Shown: piece after piece, positions 6,309-11,643 of the stretch
Layout of the letters: every line of letters starts with the position of its first letter
Position numbering within the stretch: position 1 is the first letter of the stretch
Source of the DNA: Burkholderiaceae bacterium
GTDB taxonomy: Bacteria > Pseudomonadota > Gammaproteobacteria > Burkholderiales > Burkholderiaceae_C
DNA length: 11,643 bases
Assembly (NCBI GenBank): GCA_023268425.1
Contig: JALRFN010000366.1
Location: 1-11,643 of the forward strand
Reading direction: 5' to 3'
Position numbers and translations under genes: made by a program
The notes under the pieces: generated by a model
What the model saw: only the letters and a program-made list of their open reading frames with translations
What the model was told of the DNA's origin: nothing
The model's database searches: none

Positions 6309-7295
6309 ATGGAATTGCTCGTCCAACCCTTGAACCGCCCCTTTGCCGTCGAGCTGGGCAGCAATTTGCTGGAGGTCTTGCGCGCAAACGGGCTGCCCAT
6401 TTCCTACAGTTGCTTGGCCGGGCGATGCGGCACCTGCCGCTGCCGTGTCTTGAGTGGCCAGGTTTTGGACACAGGGCCAGAATCTGGACGGGCGCAGGTC
6501 GGTGCAGACCACAGCGTCTTGGCCTGTCAAGCGGTGCTGACCGAGAGTTGCAGCATCGAGTTGCCAGAGGTCGATGAGGTGGTGGTGCACCCGGCGCGCA
6601 TCCTCAAAGGCACGGTGATGGCCATCGAAGCACCCACGGCGGACATCCGCCGCCTGCGCATCCAGACCAACAAGCCGCTGTCGTTCTCGCCGGGTCAGTA
6701 CGCCAGTTTGCAATTCACACCGGAGCACATCCGGCCCTATTCGATGGCGGGTTTGCCCGAGGACGACGCCTTGGAGTTTCACGTGCGCGAGGTGCCGGGA
6801 GGCCGAGTCAGCGAGTATGTGTTCAAGACCCTGGCCGTGGGTGACAGCGTGCGCATCAGTGGCCCCTTGGGCACCAGCTACTTGCGCCGTCGACACCTGG
6901 GCCCCATGTTGTGCGTGGCTGGGGGTACGGGCCTGGCTCCGGTGTTGTCCATTGTGCGAGGGGCCTTGGCGGCGGGCATGGACAACCCGATCGCGCTGTA
7001 CTTTGGTGTGCGCAGCCAAGCTGACTTGTATGACTGGGAACGGCTGCAGGCCCTGGCGCAAGCACATACCAACTTGCGCGTGCACGCGGTGATCGCCACT
7101 GGCCCAGTGCCTGCGGGCATGCGCGGCGGCTTGTTGACGGACGCCGTGGCGCAAGACTTGAGCGACCTACAAGGCTGGCGTGCCTACGTCTGCGGTGCCC
7201 CCGCGATGGTCGAAGCGGTCACTTGGGCGGCCAAACGCCAAGGTTTGGCACAGGCACACATCCACGCCGACGCCTTTTACCCGACTGGCGTTTGA
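6309..7295 (+). CDS. nagAa: Ferredoxin reductase of salicylate 5-hydroxylase (NagAa-like)
   Basis: A 328-residue flavo-iron-sulfur reductase that takes electrons from NAD(P)H and passes them to the Rieske ferredoxin encoded three genes downstream. Domains in order: plant-type 2Fe-2S ferredoxin (1 to about 92) with ligands Cys35, Cys40, Cys43 and Cys73; FAD-binding barrel (about 98-195) with the flavin motif RPYS (142-145); NAD-binding domain (about 198-328) with GGTGLAP (205-211) and CGAP (295-298). The N terminus MELLVQP and C terminus DAFYPTGV closely resemble NahAa/NagAa of naphthalene and salicylate oxygenases. Start: ATG 6309 is set by that similarity; no clear ribosome site precedes it, and a TTG in frame at 6240 would add an unrelated 23-residue leader. 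First gene of the operon, divergent from the LysR gene; 35 bp before nagG. Confidence 0.9.
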   Translation: MELLVQPLNRPFAVELGSNLLEVLRANGLPISYSCLAGRCGTCRCRVLSGQVLDTGPESGRAQVGADHSVLACQAVLTESCSIELPEVDEVVVHPARILKGTVMAIEAPTADIRRLRIQTNKPLSFSPGQYASLQFTPEHIRPYSMAGLPEDDALEFHVREVPGGRVSEYVFKTLAVGDSVRISGPLGTSYLRRRHLGPMLCVAGGTGLAPVLSIVRGALAAGMDNPIALYFGVRSQADLYDWERLQALAQAHTNLRVHAVIATGPVPAGMRGGLLTDAVAQDLSDLQGWRAYVCGAPAMVEAVTWAAKRQGLAQAHIHADAFYPTGV

Positions 7296-7330
7296 AGCAC
7301 GTCAAACACGAAGACAGAGGAACACCCGAC

Positions 7331-8593
7331 ATGAGCACAGCACCCCAGGCGTTTCCCAGCGACCCGCACTGGACGGATGAAGGCAGCAGCCGGATCCCGT
7401 TTTGGGCCTACACGCGCGACGACTTGTACCAGCGCGAGTTGCAGCGCTTCTTTTACCAAGACCACTGGTGCTACGTGGGGCTGGAGGCTGAAGTGCCCGA
7501 GCCGGGTGATTACAAGCGTACGGTGGTCGGCGAGCGCTCGGTGATCTTGGTGCGCGACATGGACGGTGAAATCAACGTGGTCGAGAACGTCTGCGCGCAC
7601 CGGGGCTTGCGGTTTTGTCGTGAGCGCCATGGCAAGGCCAAGGACTTTTTCTGTCCCTACCACCAGTGGAACTACAGCCTAAAGGGCGATTTGCAAGGCG
7701 TGCCCTTTCGCCGTGGCGTCAAGCAAGACGGTCAAGTCAACGGCGGCATGCCCAAAGACTTCAAGCTCGAAGACCACGGGCTGACCAAGCTCAAAGTGGC
7801 CAGGCGTGGCGGGGTGGTGTTCGCGTCGTTTGACCACGAGGTGGAGCCCCTGGAAGACTTTTTGGGCCCGGTCATCTTGCAGTACTTCGATCGCGTCTTC
7901 AACGGTCGCCGCCTGACGGTGCTGGGTTATCGCAAGCAGCGCATTCCCGGTAACTGGAAGCTGATGCAGGAGAACATCAAAGACCCTTACCACCCGGGTT
8001 TGCTGCACACCTGGTTTTCCACCTTTGGGCTTTGGCGTGCGGACAACAAGTCACAACTGAAGATGGACGACAAACACCGCCACGCGGCGATGATTTCGAC
8101 ACGCGGCAAAGGCGGCAAAGACGAGCAAGTGGTGGGTGGCGTCGACAGTTTCAAAGAGGCCATGACGGTCAATGACCCGCGCCTCTTGGACATCGTGCCC
8201 GAACCGTGGTGGGGCGAGCCCACCGTGGTGATGACCACAGTGTTCCCCAGCCTCATCGTCCAACAACAAGTCAACAGCGTCTCGATGCGCCACATCCAGC
8301 CCAACGGCCATGGTTCGTTTGACTTTGTCTGGACACATTTCGGTTTTGAGGACGACACACCCGAGATGCAGCAGCGTCGCTTGATTCAGGCCAATTTGTT
8401 TGGCCCGGCGGGCTTTGTTTCGGCTGACGATGGCGAGGTCATCGAGTGGTCGCAAGAGGGCTTTGAGCAAAAGCCGGCGCACCGCACACTGGTGGAAATG
8501 GGCGGCACCGATGTGGGCGACAGCGAGCACATGGTCACCGAGACTTTGATTCGCGGCATGTACGCCTATTGGCGCGCGGTGATGGGGGAGTGA
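7331..8593 (+). CDS. nagG: Salicylate 5-hydroxylase, large (alpha) oxygenase subunit (NagG-like)
   Basis: A 420-residue Rieske non-haem iron oxygenase alpha subunit that hydroxylates salicylate at C5 to give gentisate. Seen: the Rieske 2Fe-2S site, Cys88-x-His90 and Cys108-x2-His111; the mononuclear-iron segment NIKDPYHPGLLH with Asp218 (bridge to the neighbouring Rieske centre), His221 and His226; and the fourth ligand region SADDGE (365-369), where one of Asp366/Asp367 is the carboxylate ligand. Length and most of the sequence agree with NagG of Ralstonia sp. U2 from memory, including NVCAHRG and QENIKDPYHPG. Start: ATG 7331 with AGAGGAA at 7316-7322. Its stop is 2 bp before nagH, implying translational coupling. 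A related hydroxybenzoate or substituted salicylate is a possible alternative substrate, but the operon order and LysR type favour salicylate. Confidence 0.92.
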   Translation: MSTAPQAFPSDPHWTDEGSSRIPFWAYTRDDLYQRELQRFFYQDHWCYVGLEAEVPEPGDYKRTVVGERSVILVRDMDGEINVVENVCAHRGLRFCRERHGKAKDFFCPYHQWNYSLKGDLQGVPFRRGVKQDGQVNGGMPKDFKLEDHGLTKLKVARRGGVVFASFDHEVEPLEDFLGPVILQYFDRVFNGRRLTVLGYRKQRIPGNWKLMQENIKDPYHPGLLHTWFSTFGLWRADNKSQLKMDDKHRHAAMISTRGKGGKDEQVVGGVDSFKEAMTVNDPRLLDIVPEPWWGEPTVVMTTVFPSLIVQQQVNSVSMRHIQPNGHGSFDFVWTHFGFEDDTPEMQQRRLIQANLFGPAGFVSADDGEVIEWSQEGFEQKPAHRTLVEMGGTDVGDSEHMVTETLIRGMYAYWRAVMGE

Positions 8594-8595
8594 AC

Positions 8596-9081
8596 ATGAA
8601 AAGCTTCGACGATTACTTTGCCTTGCTCACCCTGTACAGCGATTACGCCATGGTCTGTGACTCGGCCGACTGGGACCGTTGGCCAGAGTTTTTCATTGAG
8701 CAGGGTTGTTACCGTTTGCAACCGCGCGAGAACTTCGAGCGCGGTATGCCCCTGTGTCTGTTGGCTTTGGAGAGCAAGGCCATGATCCAAGACCGCGTCT
8801 ATGGGGTCAAGGAAACCATGTACCACGACCCTTATTACCAGCGCCACATCGTGGGCACGCCGCGCGTGACCGGCACGGCGACGGTGGACGGCGTCGAGCA
8901 CATCTATGCCGAGGCCAACTACGCGGTGCTGCGCACCAAGTACGACGGCGAGTCCACGGTTTACAACGTGGGCTTGTACCGCGACGACATCGTGCGCACG
9001 CCCGAGGGGCCGAAGTTTGCATTGCGACTGGCCATTTACGACAGCGAGATGGTGCCCAACTCGGTGATTTACCCCATTTGA
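8596..9081 (+). CDS. nagH: Salicylate 5-hydroxylase, small (beta) oxygenase subunit (NagH-like)
   Basis: A 161-residue ring-hydroxylating dioxygenase beta subunit with the NTF2-like cone fold. It has no cofactor and stabilises the alpha-beta oxygenase. Seen: LYSDYAMVCDSADWDRWPEF (13-32), CLLALESKAMI and VKETMYHDPYYQRHI in the middle, and a C terminus ending NSVIYPI, all typical of NagH. Length is normal for the family. Start: ATG 8596 preceded by GGGGGAG at 8584-8590, which overlaps the end of nagG, so the two subunits are probably made in equal amounts. Followed after 8 bp by the ferredoxin gene. Confidence 0.92.
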   Translation: MKSFDDYFALLTLYSDYAMVCDSADWDRWPEFFIEQGCYRLQPRENFERGMPLCLLALESKAMIQDRVYGVKETMYHDPYYQRHIVGTPRVTGTATVDGVEHIYAEANYAVLRTKYDGESTVYNVGLYRDDIVRTPEGPKFALRLAIYDSEMVPNSVIYPI

Positions 9082-9089
9082 GGACGACG

Positions 9090-9407
9090 ATGAGCGAATT
9101 GAACTGGATCGATGTGGCCGCGCGCGAGGCGGTGCCCGCTGACGACGTGGTGGCCGTGCGCGTCGGCGCGCAAGAGATTGCCCTGTACGACGTGGAAGGC
9201 GAGATTTTCGCCACCGACAACCTGTGTACCCATGGCGCGGCGCGCATGAGCGATGGATTTTTGGAAGGGCGTGAGATCGAATGCCCCTTGCACCAAGGCC
9301 GCTTTGACGTGTGCACCGGCAGGGCCATGTGTGCGCCCTTGACCGAAGACATCAAAACCTACCCAGTGAAGGTGGAGGCGCAGCGCATTTGGTTGCAGTT
9401 GTGTTGA
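9090..9407 (+). CDS. nagAb: Rieske-type ferredoxin of salicylate 5-hydroxylase (NagAb-like)
   Basis: A 105-residue soluble Rieske ferredoxin that shuttles electrons from the NagAa-like reductase to the NagGH oxygenase. The 2Fe-2S ligands are Cys46-x-His48 and Cys65-x2-His68 in CTHGAARM and CPLHQGRFD. TGRAMCAPLTEDIKTYPV follows the cluster site, as in NahAb/NagAb. Start: ATG with GAGGA at 9080-9084, overlapping the nagH stop, so translation is coupled. In strain U2 this gene is followed by the naphthalene dioxygenase subunits; here the next gene is an ABC transporter binding protein after 111 bp. Confidence 0.92.
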   Translation: MSELNWIDVAAREAVPADDVVAVRVGAQEIALYDVEGEIFATDNLCTHGAARMSDGFLEGREIECPLHQGRFDVCTGRAMCAPLTEDIKTYPVKVEAQRIWLQLC

Positions 9408-9408
9408 C

Positions 9409-9436
9409 TTGCCAGTTCAGACCCAGCGCCTAGAAT
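9409..9436 (+). promoter_or_regulatory. Predicted sigma-70 promoter for the ABC transporter genes
   Basis: TTGCCA (9409-9414), a 16-bp spacer, then TAGAAT (9431-9436), just after the nagAb stop codon. This would start a transcript near 9443, with a leader of about 75 nt before the binding-protein start. The leader can form GTGGG...CCCA-type pairs (9443-9466) or, as an alternative, CCCAA/TTGGG (9463-9467 with 9477-9481). No NahR-like box is seen here. Confidence 0.45.
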
Positions 9437-9518
9437 GATCCGTGGGCAATGGGAACCCGTCACCCAACACAGGTCATTGGGCCTGGATGAATTTTTAACC
9501 CCAAAACAGGAGACAGAC

Positions 9519-10700
9519 ATGAAGAAAACAACCTTGGCCTTGGCCGCACTGTTGGCCATCGGCACCGCGCAAGCGGCCGATGCCGTCAAGATTGGCTTTG
9601 TGACCACCATGACCACTGGCGCGGCGGTCATTGGCAAAGACATGGAAAACGCCGTGAACCTGGCCATGGAGCACTTGGGCGGCAAGGCGGGCAACACGCC
9701 TTTGGAAGTGATTTTTGCTGACGACGGTTTCAAACCCGAGGTGGGCAAACAGTCCACCGATCGTTTGGTCAAGCAAGACAAGGTGGACTTCGTCGCGGGC
9801 TACATCTGGTCGCACGTCTTGCTGGCGTCACGCAAGTCGGTTTTGGATGAAGGCAAGTTTTTGATTTCCGCCAACGCCGGCCCCAGCCCCATGGCGGGCA
9901 AGCTGTGCCACGAAAACTTCTTCTCCACTTCTTGGCAGAACGACCAAACACCCATGGCTTTGGGCGAGGTGCTGAACAAGAAGGGGGTCAAGTCGGTCTA
10001 CATCATGGCGCCCAACTATGCGGCGGGCAAAGACATGGTGGCTGGCGTGGAGCGCACCTTCAAGGGCAAGGTCATGGGCAAAGACCTGACCAAGTGGGGT
10101 GCCGACGCCCAGTTGGACTTTTCGGCAGAACTGGCCAAGGCGCGTGAAAGCGGTGCGGAAGCCTTGTTCGTGTTTTATCCGGGTGCAGCCGCTGGCGCGT
10201 TTGCCAAGCAGTACGACCAAGCGGGCTTGAGCAGCAAGCTGCCGCTGTACTCGGTGTTCACCATTGACGCCATTTCCCTGCCCAAGTTGCAAGCGGCCAA
10301 GTTTGAGGGCGTGTTGGGTTCGCGCACCACACAAGAGTGGGACCCCAGCTTGGACAACGCTGCGAACAAAAAGTTCGTCAACGACTTCAAGACCAAGTTC
10401 GGTCACTACCCGTCTTACTACGGCGCCCAGTCTTATGACGCGATCATGTTGATCGCCTCTGCGGTCAAAGCCACGGGCGGCAACATGAAGGACCAAGCCG
10501 CTGTGCGCGCCGCATTGAAGGCCGCCAATTACGAGTCGGTGCGCGGCAAGTACACCTACGGCAACAACCACTTCCCCATTCAAAACTTTTACCTGCGCGA
10601 AGTCGTGAAAGATGCGCAAGGTGTCTGGACGACCAAGGTGGTGGACACGGTGTACACCAACCACCAAGACCCCTACGCTGCCGAGTGCGCGTTGAAGTGA
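9519..10700 (+). CDS. Periplasmic substrate-binding protein of a branched-chain amino acid-type (HAAT) ABC transporter
   Basis: A 393-residue secreted binding protein of the LivJ-like type I fold (periplasmic binding protein 6 family) that captures a solute in the periplasm for the permease encoded next. Seen: an Sec signal peptide, KK then a hydrophobic run, with predicted cleavage after AQA (residue 19-20); mature start VKIGFVTTMTTGAA (23-36); FADDGFKPEVGKQSTDRLV (66-84); SANAGPSPMAG (118-127); SYYGAQSYDA near 310. Two cysteines, Cys130 and Cys390, lie in the mature part and could form a disulfide. Start: ATG 9519 with AGGAG at 9508-9512. Close relatives bind either branched-chain amino acids or aromatic carboxylates; adjacency to salicylate 5-hydroxylase makes an aromatic acid a reasonable guess but sequence alone does not settle it. 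Confidence 0.9.
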   Translation: MKKTTLALAALLAIGTAQAADAVKIGFVTTMTTGAAVIGKDMENAVNLAMEHLGGKAGNTPLEVIFADDGFKPEVGKQSTDRLVKQDKVDFVAGYIWSHVLLASRKSVLDEGKFLISANAGPSPMAGKLCHENFFSTSWQNDQTPMALGEVLNKKGVKSVYIMAPNYAAGKDMVAGVERTFKGKVMGKDLTKWGADAQLDFSAELAKARESGAEALFVFYPGAAAGAFAKQYDQAGLSSKLPLYSVFTIDAISLPKLQAAKFEGVLGSRTTQEWDPSLDNAANKKFVNDFKTKFGHYPSYYGAQSYDAIMLIASAVKATGGNMKDQAAVRAALKAANYESVRGKYTYGNNHFPIQNFYLREVVKDAQGVWTTKVVDTVYTNHQDPYAAECALK

Positions 10701-10719
10701 TGGTTTCACGCGTGTGAGC

Positions 10720-10758
10720 ACAGGGGGGCGGGCGACCGCCCCCCTGTTGTTGTGTTTT
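10720..10758 (+). terminator. Strong hairpin with T-rich tail between binding protein and permease
   Basis: Perfect 12-bp stem: ACAGGGGGGCGG (10720-10731) pairs with CCGCCCCCCTGT (10736-10747), closed by the GNRA-type tetraloop GCGA, then TTGTTGTGTTTT-like sequence to 10758. It has the form of an intrinsic terminator, though the T tract is interrupted by G. Placed 19 bp after the binding-protein stop and just before the permease ribosome site, it probably lets only part of transcription through and protects the upstream mRNA, giving more binding protein than permease. Confidence 0.8.
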
Positions 10759-10759
10759 C

Positions 10760-10764
10760 AGGAG
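10760..10764 (+). promoter_or_regulatory. Ribosome binding site that decides the TTG start of the permease
   Basis: AGGAG lies 7 nt before TTG 10772. The GTG at 10766 is only 1 nt away and the ATG at 10793 is 28 nt away, so TTG is the best-placed start. Confidence 0.7.
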
Positions 10765-10771
10765 CGTGGTT

Positions 10772-11643
10772 TTGGACTTTGCTTTGCTGATCATGCAAAT
10801 CGTCAACGGTTTGCAACTGGGTTTGTTGCTGTTTTTGGTCGCCTCGGGCCTGACGCTGGTGTTTGGCATTTTGGACTTTGTCAACCTGGCCCATGCGTCG
10901 ATGTACACCGTGGGTGCGCTGATCTGTGCGTCGTTGACCTATGTGCTGGGCAGTTTTTTGTGGGCCGTTGCGGCCGCCTTGCCAATCGCGGCTGTGCTGG
11001 GCTGGCTGATTGAGCGCTTGGTGGCGCGCAAGCTGTATGGGCGCGATCACTTGGACCAGGTGTTGGCGACCTTTGGGCTGATTCTGGTCATGATCACCTC
11101 AGCCCAACTCATTTGGGGGCCGCAAGGCATTGCCGTGCCGTTGCCCGAGTGGTTGCAAGGGCAGGTGCAGTGGGGTGAGTCGCTGGTGCTGCCCACCTAC
11201 CGCTTGTTGATCATTGCCGCGGGCTTGGCGGCTGCGGTGTTGTTGTTGGTGGTGGTCAACCACACGCGCTTGGGCATGTTGATTCGCGCCGGAGCGTCGA
11301 ATCGCCGCATGGTCAGCGCCTTGGGCATCAACATCGAGTTGTTGTTCTCTGTGGTGTTTGCCATGGGCGCGGTGCTGGCGGGCTTGGCAGGCATGTTGGT
11401 CGCGCCGATCACCGAGGCGTCGCTGGGCATGGGCAACAGCATCATCATCACCGCCTTTGTGGTCATCATCGTGGGCGGCATTGGGTCGATGAAAGGCGCG
11501 TTCATCGCCTCGCTGCTGATTGGCCTGATCGACACCTTGGGGCGTGCGTGTTTGGACGGTGTGTTCAAGCTGTTCATGTCCACCGAAGCGGCTGAAAACT
11601 CGGCGCCAGCGGTCTCGGCCATGTTGATTTACATCATCATGGC
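10772..11643 (+). CDS. LivH-type ABC transporter permease (partial; runs off window end)
   Basis: Inner-membrane permease of the branched-chain amino acid (HAAT) ABC transporter family, working with the preceding binding protein; partner LivM-, LivG- and LivF-like genes would be expected just beyond the window. 290 residues are visible, close to full family length. Seen: a first membrane segment with GLTLVFGILDFVNLAHAS, where the FGxxxFVNLAHG-type motif is characteristic; LDQVLATFGL; WGPQGIAVPLP; the cytoplasmic coupling loop RAGASNRRMVSALGIN; and a glycine-rich segment FVVIIVGGIGSMKGAF. About eight hydrophobic segments. Start is TTG 10772 (MDFALLIMQIVNGLQLG), set by AGGAG at 10760-10764. No stop is reached. 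The solute is not determined. Confidence 0.88.
   Translation, partial: MDFALLIMQIVNGLQLGLLLFLVASGLTLVFGILDFVNLAHASMYTVGALICASLTYVLGSFLWAVAAALPIAAVLGWLIERLVARKLYGRDHLDQVLATFGLILVMITSAQLIWGPQGIAVPLPEWLQGQVQWGESLVLPTYRLLIIAAGLAAAVLLLVVVNHTRLGMLIRAGASNRRMVSALGINIELLFSVVFAMGAVLAGLAGMLVAPITEASLGMGNSIIITAFVVIIVGGIGSMKGAFIASLLIGLIDTLGRACLDGVFKLFMSTEAAENSAPAVSAMLIYIIM

Noticed and set aside
6258..7154. Long open frame (298 codons) on the minus strand
   Set aside because: Antisense to nagAa, which has all cofactor motifs; the minus-strand product has no recognisable domain.
8706..9089. Possible N-terminal extension of the ferredoxin, since the frame is open upstream to 8706
   Set aside because: It overlaps nagH in another frame, is Arg-rich junk, and ATG 9090 has a good ribosome site and matches known ferredoxin length.
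9404..9436. TTGACT (9404-9409) as -35 partner of TAGAAT
   Set aside because: The spacer would be 21 bp, too long; TTGCCA at 9409-9414 gives 16 bp and is preferred.
9828..10721. Long open frame (297 codons) on the minus strand
   Set aside because: Antisense to the well-supported binding-protein gene; composition is Arg/His/Gly/Val-rich low-complexity with no recognisable motif, typical of a high-GC shadow frame.
1..11643. Mobile element, CRISPR, tRNA/rRNA or novel defence system
   Set aside because: No transposase, integrase, terminal inverted repeat, spaced direct-repeat array or RNA gene fold was found; all long genes belong to known metabolic, transport or regulatory families.

Overview
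The window is a gene-dense, high-GC stretch of bacterial chromosome. The genes most closely resemble Burkholderiales (Betaproteobacteria), probably Comamonadaceae. The strongest pointer is the gene order LysR / ferredoxin reductase / Rieske oxygenase alpha / beta / Rieske ferredoxin, which matches the nagR-nagAa-nagG-nagH-nagAb block known from Ralstonia (Comamonas) sp. U2. Genus cannot be fixed from sequence alone. I see no insertion sequence, tRNA, rRNA, CRISPR array or phage gene.

Layout. (1) Positions 1-677, minus strand: 5' part of a nitronate monooxygenase-like flavoenzyme, cut by the window edge. (2) 814-3157, plus strand: a thiolase-like protein (type 1, with an extra C-terminal domain) followed by a crotonase (enoyl-CoA hydratase/isomerase). 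The region between (1) and (2) is a divergent promoter region holding a 13-bp direct repeat with a 21-bp period. (3) 3260-4243, plus strand: a CaCA-family Na+/Ca2+ antiporter. Its 3' end overlaps by 40 bp the 3' end of a convergent DmeF-like cation diffusion facilitator (4204-5208, minus). (4) 5280-6200, minus strand: a NahR/NagR-type LysR regulator, divergent from (5). (5) 6309-9407, plus strand: nagAa-nagG-nagH-nagAb-like genes for a three-component salicylate 5-hydroxylase. (6) 9519 to the window end, plus strand: a periplasmic branched-chain-amino-acid-type (HAAT) ABC binding protein, a strong hairpin, then a LivH-type permease that runs off the edge.

How it may work together. The binding protein and permease look like the start of an importer operon, plausibly for an aromatic acid (inference). 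Salicylate would be hydroxylated to gentisate. Electrons would pass from NAD(P)H through the FAD/2Fe-2S reductase (NagAa) and Rieske ferredoxin (NagAb) to the Rieske centre and mononuclear iron of NagG, held with NagH. The divergent LysR protein probably switches the operon on in response to salicylate. A near-perfect match to the NahR/NagR operator consensus as I recall it lies at 6211-6225, between the two genes. The naphthalene dioxygenase genes (nagAc/nagAd) that follow nagAb in strain U2 are not here; the transporter follows instead. Gentisate ring-cleavage genes are not in the window.

I do not see a clearly undescribed system. The most useful observations are the operator, the stripped-down salicylate operon joined to an importer, the intercistronic hairpin, and a thiolase homologue that lacks the thiolase catalytic residues.
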